Positions 37,287-48,728 of a stretch of 64,000 nt of DNA are shown piece by piece. How positions within the stretch are numbered: the first letter of the stretch is position 1; every line of letters begins with the position of its first letter. Origin of the DNA: Jackrogersella multiformis (taxonomy: Eukaryota > Ascomycota > Sordariomycetes > Xylariales > Hypoxylaceae); NCBI GenBank assembly GCA_902806575.1, contig CADCXD010000011.1, positions 2,108,001 through 2,172,000 of the forward strand, written 5' to 3'. The position numbers and the translations under genes are program-made. The notes beneath the pieces are model-generated. The model had not been told where the DNA came from, did not search any database, and worked only from the letters and a program-made list of their open reading frames with translations.

Positions 37287-39742
37287 TGGTCTTGGTAGAT
37301 TCCATTCCATAAACAAACCTACTCGAATAATCGCTAAGAGCGAGAGTCTCCTCTTGAATGGAACTTATGAGTCAAATCCTATTTATACGTTCTGCTATCT
37401 TGTTTGTTAGTTTTTTGTGCCTAGGTATATATTTAACTAGGTTATGTCCACTTCCACCAACTTCACCTCCACCACTTTCAACCTTCACCAATTACCCGAT
37501 TGAGTGCGAGAAGGAGATATGACAACAGCTTTTGTAAGTTAATCGTTAATCCTATGTATATATGACTTCCATTCGAAATCTGAGTTTCCTTTCCTAAACC
37601 CATCTCAAACATTTACGCTTGTCCTTTTCCCTACCAACGACTACTTTCCTCTCTTCGGTGATCGGGGGTTTCGTCCTGATACCTGCTGTCGTCATAGGAT
37701 TAGGGCTTCTAGCCTCGATACCTTTGTGTAAGTCATCGGGCTACCCGTATCCTTATTACCACCCCTCCATCTGTCCTGGCGTTCCCTAGCCTCTTTCCTA
37801 CACCCAGTCCCACACGTGCTGCCACACCACCAACCAGGATAACTACCTACCTAGGTACTTACGAATGCTTGTGTTCCTTCTCATTCTATTCGCTTGAATA
37901 TGTGGGGCGCTCTCGTAGGATACGTATCCTACCTCTCCTTCTATTTGTGACAAGGGAAAATAGGCTTGGAACTGTAGTTCAAATTCGAGTAATAATTCTT
38001 TATGGTTTTAAGGTCTTTGCCTTCTATCTCTTCTTACGAAATGAGGCGTAATGACTTATATATATATAATCTAAATATTTCCTTAAGCGTCGTTAACGCC
38101 TTCTTAATCTTATTAGTTTAATTTTACATATATTAATCAAATCTTTTAATTAACCTTATTTAATAACTCTATTTCATAAGTTCTAATATATCTTATATTT
38201 ACCAACTTACATGCATATATTGATCATACTCTGCTTCGTGGAGCCTATCCGTATGACACTATTTAACATCCAACTCTTCAACATAAATCTTTCCCATTCA
38301 ACACACATTCCATTTCTTAAACCTTTACATCTTCCTAATAAGGCAAGCAAGCGTAAGTCTTTGATCTCTTCTCCACAATCCCCTAATGTCTTGCTTTTAT
38401 TTCAGCCCTATGAATTATGTAATAGGGTAAGGTATTTCATCCTACACACGACTTTATTTCCACTAATACATCACATAATGTTGACCAACACCAACCTCCA
38501 TCAAAATCATTCCCCATACATACACCTTCCGCTGAAAAAATTACCACATACTCTAATGGTCCTGTTTAATTATTAACTTAAACATTTACAGACTTGTCTC
38601 TAACATTGATTACCCGACTTTCAACATTTGTCCGCTTTCATAGGTAAGCATTTCCGTGCTTTCCCCTCTGATATCCTATCATACACGTATATTAAACCTC
38701 CATTATCACTTTATCACTTTATCACTTCTCTATCTTCGGTATCTCATATCCCACATACCCTCAATATTTAAATTAGTTTAACGCCCTAACCTCCCGCCCT
38801 CTACGAATTCCAGGCACCTTTCCCGTTCTCATACCGACCGAGAATTGTATCTTCTATCCTTCCCCAACCCCAAAGTCTCTCTTGACTCACCTCAAACCTC
38901 CTACTATCATCGATCAATACAAAGCCAAGGTCTAATAACTAACGAAGTTATACATAGAAACCGAGTACAGATTTCTACTTAGTAAGTATGCCAAAATCTT
39001 TTATAACCCCCACCTCCTTTGCTTCCTTTTTCTATTATGTCTCTCTCCCTTCATCTAGGGCAATTTGTCTATATAAATTTCCTTGGCCCTCTTGTCGTGT
39101 TTCGTTCTTTTTCCCACTCCTGACACATTCAAGCAAACACATTCAGGCAATATTTCCCACTTCCCTACTTACCTATGGCACAAACCTAGAAACTATCGAT
39201 CCCTCCTCATACTTAAAAAGGTCAGTGCCCCCATCACACATACAACCCATCAATACGCGGCACCTTCACGACGAGGAAAAGACCTACCTATTTTCCTCCC
39301 ATATATCTCACCTTTCTTTCTATTTCCTAAAGCTCTACATTATCATCTTCAACCTATCAACTACCACACATTGATCATATGCGGTTCACTAGGTTACCCA
39401 TTTCCTTTTGGCAAAACCTCCTCCTTTTCAACCATCTGAACTATCCAACCGTTCGATTTCTGTATTATCTCATCACAGTACATTGTACTTCTAATAGTTA
39501 TTCGCATATGCCTTTACTTGAGCTAACAGAACTAATAGTTAGAACGTCGCCTGGTACCCGCTACCACTCTGGACTAATTCCTCGTTGGATACAAGGTTCT
39601 GTAAGTACCATATATTCTACCCCAACAACTCAACTTAACCAATAGCAATTCCTCATTTTCCGACTGTCTTCGGGTTTACCTACGAGGGCCCAAGCTAACT
39701 AAATCTAGCAATCAACAGTTGTAGCCTTGAACTGTGTTCGGG

Positions 39743-42322
39743 ATGGATTACATCCAGGATTTGCACCCCTCTAAGGGCCTGCCATACCCAAACTTGATAG
39801 AGGCCTTTGCTTCTGCCAACCAGCAGAATTACCTTATGGAGCCACAGATGGAGGCCGGTGAGGTATCTGTGGATGGTCTGCGCCGCGTCGAGATGGGAGA
39901 TAGTATGGAGCAAGAAATTGCTGGGCGCTACCCAACTTTTGGTAGTCTATCCCATCGTTACGAAAAGCGTCGACCTGGTAAAGGGGTCCATGAATGGGTC
40001 TTCTTTCGCCGCGACCGAGGATCCCTGGATCACGGCCTTAGCCGTAAGGATGAGGACATTTTCGAATGTGCGAAGTACAATATTCTTCGCCATGCCCGAG
40101 AATATGATAACAACAATCCCAATTACGGAGTTGGATCCCCAGGCTTAGCGACCGGCATGGATCAAACCATGCTGGATCTTGCAAACTATCCTTTCATGGC
40201 ACGTCCGGTCCTAAGTGTAAGTAACCCCTGTGTATTTCTTCACGATCTTTGCTAATTATTCGATAGGCTCCGCTTCTTCCACGGTGTGTACCTCTCTCAG
40301 GATTACGATCTGGCGAGAATGCTGGCGTTGAAGGTCAATTTACTATGGCACGATATCAACAGCCGGCGGCATTTACCCAATTCCTTGAGACCCCCGAACT
40401 TTGCTTGAGATTGGTATCCGAGTTGGGTCATCGCTGGGGTGACCTTTCCAATTTTACTCGAACTTGTCAGACGGCATTGTTCGCCACGAATGAGGTCGCG
40501 GTAGGTTCTTCAAATATATTGAATTGCTAGAAATGAAACTAATAATTGGATAGACTCGTGCAGATGTAACGAGCGGAAATTTCCTCAACTTAAATTTCTC
40601 GGATCATAACATCGATCAGGCAAGTGCGGAGGTTGATCCTGAGTTGGTTCAAACTCAAGGGAAGTTCGTGAGGCCCGGTTCTTCGGAATTCGTGATCATC
40701 TCGAGTGTTCGAAGCAAGTACCTTGGAGCAGGAGAGGGTGAGGATGACCCAAATCATCATGGGTACCCAGCCGCCCCGAAGGGGTTTTACTACAAGCCTA
40801 CCTTTGAGAGACGTATCATTGATACGTATAGAATGAGTATGTCCCTTTTGCGATAAATCTTTACTGCGAGACTAATGAATATTTAATGTCCAGTTTCGAT
40901 GTCCGTGGAGCGCATATGAAGATCTTGCATCTTCATTCAGTTCCCAATCTGGACGTCTCTGTTCTGGAGAAGTGCCTTGCGCACTTGCCTAACCTTGAGG
41001 TTCTCGGTATCCATAACTGCGAGCTACTTCATTTTGGCATGACCATTCCGCTGCTAAAGGCAATCATTGCTCACAACAAGACACCAGGTCACCCATTCGT
41101 CCGCTCGGATTTTTCCCCGGTTTATTACTACGGTTTACAACGTCAAACTGACGGCCGGAAGGGAGAGTACGGCGTAATCGCCTCAGACCAGGGAACGATT
41201 GACACCCGTCGTGCTGTTACCGCAGTGTTGCGCACAGCGATACCTCTTGCCTTAGAACACGGCATAGACTGGTTCAGCGTTGGCACCGGTATGCGTATGT
41301 TCCTAGACCGGCTTCCCTGGGCTCTTGGCTCGTTGCGATATATCCTCGAGTCAATCTACAATATAACTGCCTTCAGAAACGCGGTGCATCACCCGGTGTA
41401 CAACTGGAAGGTATGGGCTCATAAAAAGCCCGAGAACCATGAGAAATGGAATGCCGCCATGAACAGAGCTCTCCACAATGATCTCGTTCTAGCTGTACAT
41501 GGAAAAGCCATGGACCGCAAGGTTCTAGAGAACACCATGACGCTCAAGGGCAAGTTCTCTCTGGTAGAATGTGCATTTTGCCATGCCGAATTGCCATCCT
41601 ATTTCTTCACCGAACAGTCGGCAAATCGCCATCGGAGCCAGATAGAGTGCAGCGGGTGCCAGTTGTGCACTTATCTCGACGTTCAGGTAGATGGTTTCCA
41701 CCAAGAAAAAAAGGAAGTTCTGCGGCAGCTATTCAGCGATGCTGGGATTACTAGTATCGACACATTCTTGAACGGAAAGCGAGTTGCGACCGACAACGAA
41801 ATCCACGATCCACAATTCCCGTTTTGGTTCGTTTCAGTGAAGTCGCAGGAAGAAGTTCGGGCGGCGAGCAGCGATGATGCAGCCGCCTTGGTACTTGATG
41901 GGCGACCGGCCCCGACGGAGCCGGAAGCATCTAGAGAGATCTGGCTCTGGCGAGACGGTACCGCCAGAGCAATGCGCTACGCGAGAATTAACATTGACAG
42001 GGGTCTCGTTCAGGGTCGAGGAACTATATCTCTATGTCGACAGGGTATCGATCACCTGGATGAAGTCTACTTCAATGGTCTGAGAACCCAGGCAGAGATT
42101 CGGCAAAACCGGGATCAGAGAGAACGACTCAATCGTCACATTGACCAAGAACTCGCACGCTGTGGCCTTGCCCAGATGGGCGGAAAGTACGGAACGATGG
42201 TTGCCGCTAATTGGGACTCGGAAATCGAGAGTTATCGTCAGCTCTTCCAGATGTTGAACGGTGTATTGCAAAACAATGGTCCATACGACATACGGAACAA
42301 CTGTCCCACCGGCATCTATTAG
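39743..42322 (+). CDS. Large fungal protein with F-box-like and zinc-ribbon-like parts, function unknown
   Basis: Best model: exons 39743..40216, 40267..40500, 40554..40825 and 40894..42322, giving 802 aa. The first two introns (50 and 53 bp, GTAAGT..GATAG and GTAGGT..GATAG) keep phase 0. The third is uncertain: the good GTATGT donor (near 40836) puts exon 4 out of frame, and the frame is kept only with the weaker GTATAG donor at 40826 and the TCCAG acceptor at 40891-40893, which has a well-placed ACTAAT branch. Around residues 190-236 there is an F-box-like segment (LCLRLVSELGHRWGDLSNFT). Around 330-380 there are leucine-rich-repeat-like phrases (LHLHSVPNLDVSVLEKCLAH). Exon 4 has CAFCHAEL and CSGCQLC pairs, a probable zinc ribbon. 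I do not recognise the family; ligase-adaptor function is only a guess from the F-box resemblance. Confidence 0.75.
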
Positions 42323-44155
42323 ACTAGAATGGCCATCCCTTGGTCGTATGAGTCTCAACTTAACGACCTGAGTATTATGCACATTTCTTTACAGTAACAT
42401 AGGCTTAAAGCTATAGTTACTGTACACCAATACGATCTTTATTCGCCGCCAATTGCATAGACGTCCTTGCCTCGAAGGCAGCTATAATGTTGCCTCCGAT
42501 TTACGACATAATTTCTCTACGACCACGACACAGGTTTGCTAGACCTTTACATTACGACGCGTACTTGTCTATTCACGATAGCTATGAGATATTTCGGCCC
42601 CAATACCTCGAGAATAAATACAGATGGACCGAATATACACGGTTTTATATCACGTTGCGCCTGGGACTTTTAGATACCCCTTCGAGCTTTTCGGAGCTTT
42701 TGCAACCATATTCACAGATTGGCAACTTTGTGTTTTTTTCCCTAAGTGGGATCCTGGAATCTAGACTTTCACCAGCACACATATTGGTCAGTCTGGGTGC
42801 ATACCATTCCTATATCTGGATTCTGGCGACACAGCACAGATTGAATAACAGAATCTGCGGCTCCGGTACTATAGAGGCGGTAACTAATAAGAGGGGTTGG
42901 CAGTTGGCCAGGGAATAGAGGAGGAAATTGGCGGGTGGATAGGGAGGATCTTCATAGATTACCGGAGCCTGCTTAGCAGTTGAGAAGATTAACTTCTCGT
43001 GATTCTATTGTTTCCTTGCGTCATTGTCTTCGCGTTTTCTTTACACTACCCATGCAGATAGTAAATTGAGTTCTTGCGTGGCACTGCCATGAGCAGAAAT
43101 GTGCTCTCCTACATAATAAGTAGATAACCGCAGTGACACGATATTAATTGACATATTGCTAATCTTACAAGATCAGATCTCATAAGAACATATCGTAGCA
43201 AGTTTCTCTGGTAGTTCTCAGGTACGGTTAGATGTTGGATTTTGATATCCGTCACCGGGTGTTAAGGTGGGGGCAACCGTAATAGGAAATAAAACCCTAC
43301 GGTCTTCGCTCCGATTGGCCCGGTCAATGTTTGTGTAATGATCTAGGGCACATGGCCAATCTTGGTATAAGTAGGTACCTAGGTAGATATTCTCTAAGTT
43401 CAGTCGCTATGAAAGACTATCGTCTCTGCATATACCGCAGATTGATCTAGAAAGCTCAGAGGAATGTTATCTCACCGGCCTAGAATTATTTCTAGGATAT
43501 GAAACTTGTTCGACCCCAAGGGACGTTTAAAATTGGGAATGACCCCACCATAACAAGAACAGGAATTATTAATATCTCGTAGGCACGAAAGTAAACTTCA
43601 TACACATGAATCCTACTGGTTAAATGAAAACTTCCTATATTCAAATAGAAGCTATTCACACTTAGACGGGATAGGCGACATATTCTCTAGCTTTAGCAGC
43701 TGTCAATACCTAGATATTTAGAGTGGAATTATATATCTACCACCCAATGTACCCAGACGTACGTACCTCCGAGGAGAATTCGGAATCCTCGCCTCGAAAT
43801 TAAGTGACGCTAATTCTCAAACCTAAGAAAGCATCATTCACCTAACATATCCGTATCCCTTATACGAGCACATATAGGGCTACGCTGACGACTGGCTTGT
43901 GGGCAATTCCATGGCAGAGAGTATGTTTGATGTATCACAGGACTGACTTGAAGCCATCTTTGGACGTTGTATTGAATTATAATGAATTTTACTTCTATAT
44001 AGATTATTAAACAGAAGACAGATACTGTCAGTTGTCACTCAAATAGGTATATAATCTAAATTAATTCCCAACATGTGATATCTGTGGGATATACAGTTTC
44101 ATGATTTTTCTAGTCCAGTGTTAAATGGTCATGCCAGCAACGAGTAACAGCTATT
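42323..44155. other. Intergenic, no gene supported
   Basis: A 143-codon open frame at 42487-42918 lacks any recognised motif and is not called. One CCTAGGTA-type repeat lies at 43375-43387. The rest is AT-rich and featureless to my reading. Confidence 0.5.
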
Positions 44156-45943
44156 TCAAGCATGACGTATCGACACAACATTCCTCAAGTTCCCGAAACT
44201 GAGCACATCACCAATTTTCGGCGATCCAGAAAATAGCATGACTAGCCTATCCACACCGCAGCCCCAACCTCCCGTCGGTGGAAGCCCGTACTCCAAAGCT
44301 TGGACATAGCTCTCGTCCACTTCGACGGGAATCTCGTCATCTACCGTCGCCTTGCCCTTCCGTGATTCTAGTTGGAGCTCAAACTTTCGTCGTTGCTCGA
44401 ACGGGCTGTTTTCCTCCTCGTACATGTTTGCGATCTCGCGGCCTTTGATGAACAGCTCGGCACGAGCGGATACGAGCTGGCCGGTTTTGGGACAGGTGAA
44501 GGATTTGGAGAGAGGCGTCATGCAAGCAGGGTGATGGATGATAAACAGAGGTTGCTCGTTAGATGTCGCTTCTAAATACTCACCGGAAAGTTCATCCAGG
44601 AATTTAGCTAGCGTCAACTCTGGCTCTTGGGTGGAGCTTGCTTGGCGGCCTAGAAGTCCCATGAGTTTGGAAAGCGCATCGTGTTCCGACAAATCTGGAA
44701 ATTCGATACCAAGTTTTTCTTCCAATGCCGGAATGAATTCGAGTTGCTTCCAGTTACTCTCGGGTAGTTCAATTTTCGTCTTCTCTAGGGACAAGAGCTG
44801 GTTTTGTATTAGATGGCTGGCGTGCCTGGAAAGGCGCGTGACTAGATCCTCAGTCATCGAGATCAAGTCGCCTAGGTTGGAATAAGCAGAATAAAATTCG
44901 CACATTGTGAATTCGGGATTATGTGTTGTGTCAATGCCTTCATTACGGAAAGCTGGCCCAATCTCAAAGACCTTATCATTGCCACCGACGACTAAGCGCT
45001 TGAGCCATAGCTCGGGGGCAATCCGCAACGCAATTTCTCTCTGCGGTAAATCAGTGGATGAGGTCAGAAATGGCCGGGCGATTGCTCCGCCGGCATAGTC
45101 CGCTAATATTGGCGTCTGAACCTCTAGGAAGTCTTGATCATGGAAGAAATCCCGCATGGATTTTATGATTTGCGAGCGCAGTCGAAGCGTGTCAGAGGTC
45201 CGGCGGTTAACTAGCAAATCGACATGCCTATTCAAGATCATGGTCTCCAAGTTAACCAAACTCCCGGGGAGTGGCGCCAGGCCAGGACTTAGCAGGGTAG
45301 GAAGCTCTGTTGCCTGTAATGTCAGCTCACCCGCGTATGATCGTGTTGCCGTGCCTTTGATCGAGACGAAGTCGCCACGAAGGAAAGGATGGATGGCTTC
45401 CTTGAACTGATCAGGCTCAGGTCTTGGATCCGAGAGCTGGCTTAGACTAATCATAACTTGAACCTGTTGATATTCGCCCATGACGGTGAGGAAAGCCAGT
45501 TTGGACCCGGACCGCCTGATTGACATGATTCGACCTTCTAGAGTGACTTCCTCTGAAGATGATATAATGGCTATACCATGGTACCTTTTCCGAAAGCTGG
45601 GTATGCTCATACGGCTAGGTCGGGAGTCGAGTCTTGGATAATGAAGAGCATCATATTCTCTCAGCTTCTGGACCCGCTTGTCAACAGTAACCTGGCGGCT
45701 AGATGAGGCAGTGACCTCGCTCTTCGGCTCTTCAGAGTTGGATGTTGCAGATTTATTGGACGCAGAAGTATGTAAGGTTCTACAACATGCCCTTGGTAAT
45801 CTAGGGTAGCATGAATGGCTAGCTTTCACCGGAGCTCTGTGGCTAGCGCTTGCAGAGAAGAATCGCGCATACACGGACGTTCTGGACGATGGTGTTTGAA
45901 AGAGGTATGGGCGTAGGAACCTAAGGTATTGCCTATTATCCAT
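44156..45943 (-). CDS. MSK1: Mitochondrial lysyl-tRNA synthetase
   Basis: Class II aminoacyl-tRNA synthetase that charges mitochondrial tRNA-Lys (ATP + lysine + tRNA gives Lys-tRNA + AMP + PPi). Single exon, 595 aa. Residues 1-60 are rich in Arg, Ser and Ala with almost no acid, as in a matrix-targeting presequence. The OB-fold anticodon-binding domain spans about 133-225 (VTLEGRIMSIRRSGSKLAFL). Motif 2 is at about 326-351 (FEIGPAFRNEGIDTTHNPEF), and motif 3 is GWGCGVDRLVMLFSG (559-573), followed by DVLSFGNLRNVV. An acidic, low-conservation insert lies between motifs 2 and 3. All class II landmarks are intact. The gene diverges from TIM10 across 519 bp. Confidence 0.95.
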   Translation of the reverse strand: MDNRQYLRFLRPYLFQTPSSRTSVYARFFSASASHRAPVKASHSCYPRLPRACCRTLHTSASNKSATSNSEEPKSEVTASSSRQVTVDKRVQKLREYDALHYPRLDSRPSRMSIPSFRKRYHGIAIISSSEEVTLEGRIMSIRRSGSKLAFLTVMGEYQQVQVMISLSQLSDPRPEPDQFKEAIHPFLRGDFVSIKGTATRSYAGELTLQATELPTLLSPGLAPLPGSLVNLETMILNRHVDLLVNRRTSDTLRLRSQIIKSMRDFFHDQDFLEVQTPILADYAGGAIARPFLTSSTDLPQREIALRIAPELWLKRLVVGGNDKVFEIGPAFRNEGIDTTHNPEFTMCEFYSAYSNLGDLISMTEDLVTRLSRHASHLIQNQLLSLEKTKIELPESNWKQLEFIPALEEKLGIEFPDLSEHDALSKLMGLLGRQASSTQEPELTLAKFLDELSGEYLEATSNEQPLFIIHHPACMTPLSKSFTCPKTGQLVSARAELFIKGREIANMYEEENSPFEQRRKFELQLESRKGKATVDDEIPVEVDESYVQALEYGLPPTGGWGCGVDRLVMLFSGSPKIGDVLSFGNLRNVVSIRHA

Positions 45944-46462
45944 TTTTACCTAAGTAGACTTAAACTTGTTAGTTTAAATACCATGTATTATGTAATTCGT
46001 GAAGAGGAAGATGGGTTCAAATTCAGATAGGCTGGCTAATTGAGATCAAGCACCACGTGATGGTGTCAGTCGCAACGGTTCTGTTAAAGCAATATCATCA
46101 TAATAAGATTGTTAGTAATGAACTTTTAATATTTGTACTTACCTAGGTACATTTAAATGAAGACCGCTTTGCCGTAGGAGCAAAGCAGGCTTCAAGAATT
46201 TAATGATGCATAGATGAGATTTTTCTAATTATGTACTATTTCTTTTTAAACCTTTTCTGCCGGGGTTAAGGCGGGGTCGATTGTTAATCCGGACACCGTT
46301 CCACCGCCTTCCAGATTGGGTTGATAATCGATAATCGATAATCCATCATCGATTATCGATAAGCCGAGCTTAATGTTCTTTTTTTCTCTTAATCTATCAT
46401 GCAAAGAAAAGCAAGCAGAACAACATCCCAAATCTTGTCAATCCTATTAAATCGCATTCAAG
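45944..46462. promoter_or_regulatory. Divergent promoter region of LysRS and TIM10
   Basis: A 519-bp spacer between two start codons pointing away from each other, both for mitochondrial proteins. It contains one CCTAGGTA-type unit (46138-46150) and the inverted repeat at 46327-46360. Shared control is possible but not shown by the sequence. Confidence 0.5.
46327..46360. repeat. Perfect 13-bp inverted repeat with TATCGATA cores
   Basis: ATCGATAATCGAT at 46327-46339 faces its exact complement at 46348-46360 across an 8-bp loop. The arms contain repeated GATAA/TTATC, the core bound by fungal GATA-type regulators, and TATCGATA palindromes. It lies 103 bp upstream of the TIM10 start. Confidence 0.8.
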
Positions 46463-46857
46463 ATGTCTTTCCTTGGATTTGGAAGACCGCAACCTACGTC
46501 AGAGGAGAAGATCAGCTCCATCGAGACTGAGATGAAGCTCTTGGCACGGATGCACGACCGGTAAGATCTCTAGTCCTAGGATCCTTTGATACCTACCTTC
46601 CTACATATACGTATAATCATTTCTAGCACTGTATTCTAATACTATATTCTAGACTCGTTAAGGCATGTGCAAAAAAATGCGTCCCCAATGAATACCGCGA
46701 ATCCGAACTCAACAAAGGCGAAAGTGTCTGCCTCGACCGATGCACTGCCAAATTCTTCGACGTCCACATGAAGGTGTCCGAGTTATTAGACCAAGAGATG
46801 AAAAAGGGTGCCGGCGGCGGCGGCGGCGGCGGCGGTGGATTCGGATTCGGTGGTTAA
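46463..46857 (+). CDS. TIM10: Mitochondrial intermembrane-space chaperone Tim10
   Basis: Small Tim chaperone that, with Tim9, carries hydrophobic precursors across the intermembrane space to the TIM22 complex. Two exons, 46463..46560 and 46653..46857, give 100 aa. The intron is 92 bp (GTAAGA..TCTAG, phase 2). The twin CX3C motif is intact: CAKKC and CLDRC, separated by the usual spacing with the conserved YRESELNKGES between. The first helix (SSIETEMKLLARMHDRLVKA) fits Tim10. The C-terminus ends in a run of nine glycines and FGFGG, common in fungal Tim10. The start has an A at -3. No presequence, as expected for this import route. Confidence 0.96.
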
Positions 46858-48728
46858 TACAAGAAAACAACGCTATATTATGCCACACTTGGCCTTGATC
46901 AGGCCTATTATCACGACGTACTATTGAGACCGGTTGTACGATACGAATGCTAAGAAAGAAGTCGGAATACAACACGAAGTATGTCCTGCCTGATGGCTCT
47001 GCTCTATAGGCTCGCAGACACTTGACTAGGCAGTTTCGTCAGATACGACGATGTGTACTATGGAATAGTTTGGCCGTGGCAGCTCGGTCCAAAAATGAAT
47101 ATTCCTCTCATTACCTAGCTTTTATCGTCACATAACCTAGGAGTGACGACAGCTCCCAATCAAAATTCTAGGACCTTGTGGGATTAAGATGTGCAAGTTA
47201 TCTACCTAGGAGGTAGGTTGATAATAATATCGAGGTACATGCTTTAGTGAAGCAGACGTCATAAATGGATATAGTTACGGACCATTGACACTGCATATCT
47301 TTATGATTCCTAGGAAATACGTAATATTTGATTGATGGGGCAGACCTCTGTTTCAGTATGACTTGGGGAAAATAGCGGCTCGAACTTGATCTATATAGCG
47401 TAGCCCAAGGTTGCATGTTGGATTGAAGTGCACAATACTATGCGGTTTCCTCACGTTCCAAAAGCTCACTCTTGCTCGAGGCTTGGCATACGTTATATGT
47501 TTCCATCCAGTAGATGGTAGGTTTCATGGCCTCGGCCTAGTCAAATTTGTGTCGCTTCCCCTGAATATCAGCCTTGTGGCCAAGCGACTTCACATGTTGC
47601 CGGGATAAATCGGGACTGCAAGACGAAGCACATAATGTTGGTTGTTCGGGCTGAAGGCCTTATATTTTAGCGTAGTGATGTTCGAGAATGTGGGGAGATA
47701 GCCCTACTGATTATCATGTGAATGTGTTGAAACCCACATGCTTATTCTGGGCTCTACTGAGGAGATGGATTTACATAACTAACGAGCACTGGAGAGTACT
47801 TAATCGCCTACATAAGTACCTAAGCTACTATATGAATTACACCTTATATCTAGGTACCTAATTATATTTTTAGTGCGTACATGAGGTAAGCCAGGTATGT
47901 ACGCATGCAATCACCTGAACAATTAAGTTGTAATATTGAAATTTCGAAATGTTTAAGCTTTGAGGCGGACGACGAGGATCAAATGGTAGGCATCTTAGAA
48001 CCTAATATGCATCCGGAGTTTCCAAGTTCAATCGGAGATAAGCGGCTAACCGAACAGAGCCATCCCATTGGTAACAAGTTACTGTGGGCAAACCTTGGTC
48101 CGAGCGTTCCGATGGGCCTGGGGAAAGTCCGGTCTTCGGGTAATCCGACCACCTCAACAATTGGTCGGAATTTGGTGATTGGTGACGATTGCAGGTGGTG
48201 ACCCATCTTCTTTCTGTATTCCTAGGTACAACAGATTGGATACAACAGATTCCCCACAAACCTACCTAAAAAATAGCCCTGTAACTTTTCCCCGCGCACT
48301 CCCACTTCTACATACATATCAGCTCATCTTTCTACCCAGCAATTCACCTAGGCATCTTTTAACTTTAACTTTACATAATTTTTTCATTCAACATATATAT
48401 ATTAACTTACATTTTGTCGACACTATGTATTTATCCTGATACCTGCCGTCCTTCCTCCCGCTTGGGATTTCTCCATACTCGTCGCGCGCGCTTGTCTTCT
48501 TGCTGCTCAAGTACAGTAGCATCCTGCGCCGACCGAACCATTCTGCATTACCTATCTCTAGAGGCTACTATTATCGTACGTACCTAGAACCCGGCCTTCG
48601 ACTTCCCACGTTGCACTACAACCTCCGCGACATCCGAGTCTTCCCGTAGCCCTCTTTGTACGCATATTGTCGCCTTTCGCATCCCGTATCCTGCATCTCG
48701 ACTCTTCCCGTATCATTTCCTGCATACT
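46858..48728. other. Intergenic, no gene seen
   Basis: Contains CCTAGGTA-type units near 47205-47216 and 47850-47862. The last 350 bp before 48729 is rich in C and T and probably holds the promoter and leader of the adenylate kinase gene. Open frames at 47905-48260 on both strands overlap each other and are not credible. Confidence 0.5.

Larger units (their letters stand above)
28169..39742. other. Gene desert of about 11.5 kb
   Basis: No intact gene found. 28680-30060 carries dense CCTAGGTA-type repeats (28699-28722, 28768-28792, 28870-28960, 29601-29640, 29997-30055). Between about 31.4 and 37 kb are scattered minus-strand coding remnants with stops and frameshifts (31433-31605, 32940-33090, 33850-34130, 36780-36960). 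AT dinucleotides repeat at 34669-34697. From about 37440 to 39700 the plus strand is poor in G and rich in C, T and A, a strong strand asymmetry that ends at the next gene. I see no transposase or reverse transcriptase. Confidence 0.55.

Noticed and set aside
42487..42918. 143-codon open frame on the plus strand
   Set aside because: It starts with an ATG but has no recognisable motif, no exon-intron signals and no coding neighbour. A frame of this length can arise by chance in a 64-kb window.
46010..46030. GGTTCAAATTC as a tRNA B box
   Set aside because: No matching T stem, A box or acceptor stem nearby.
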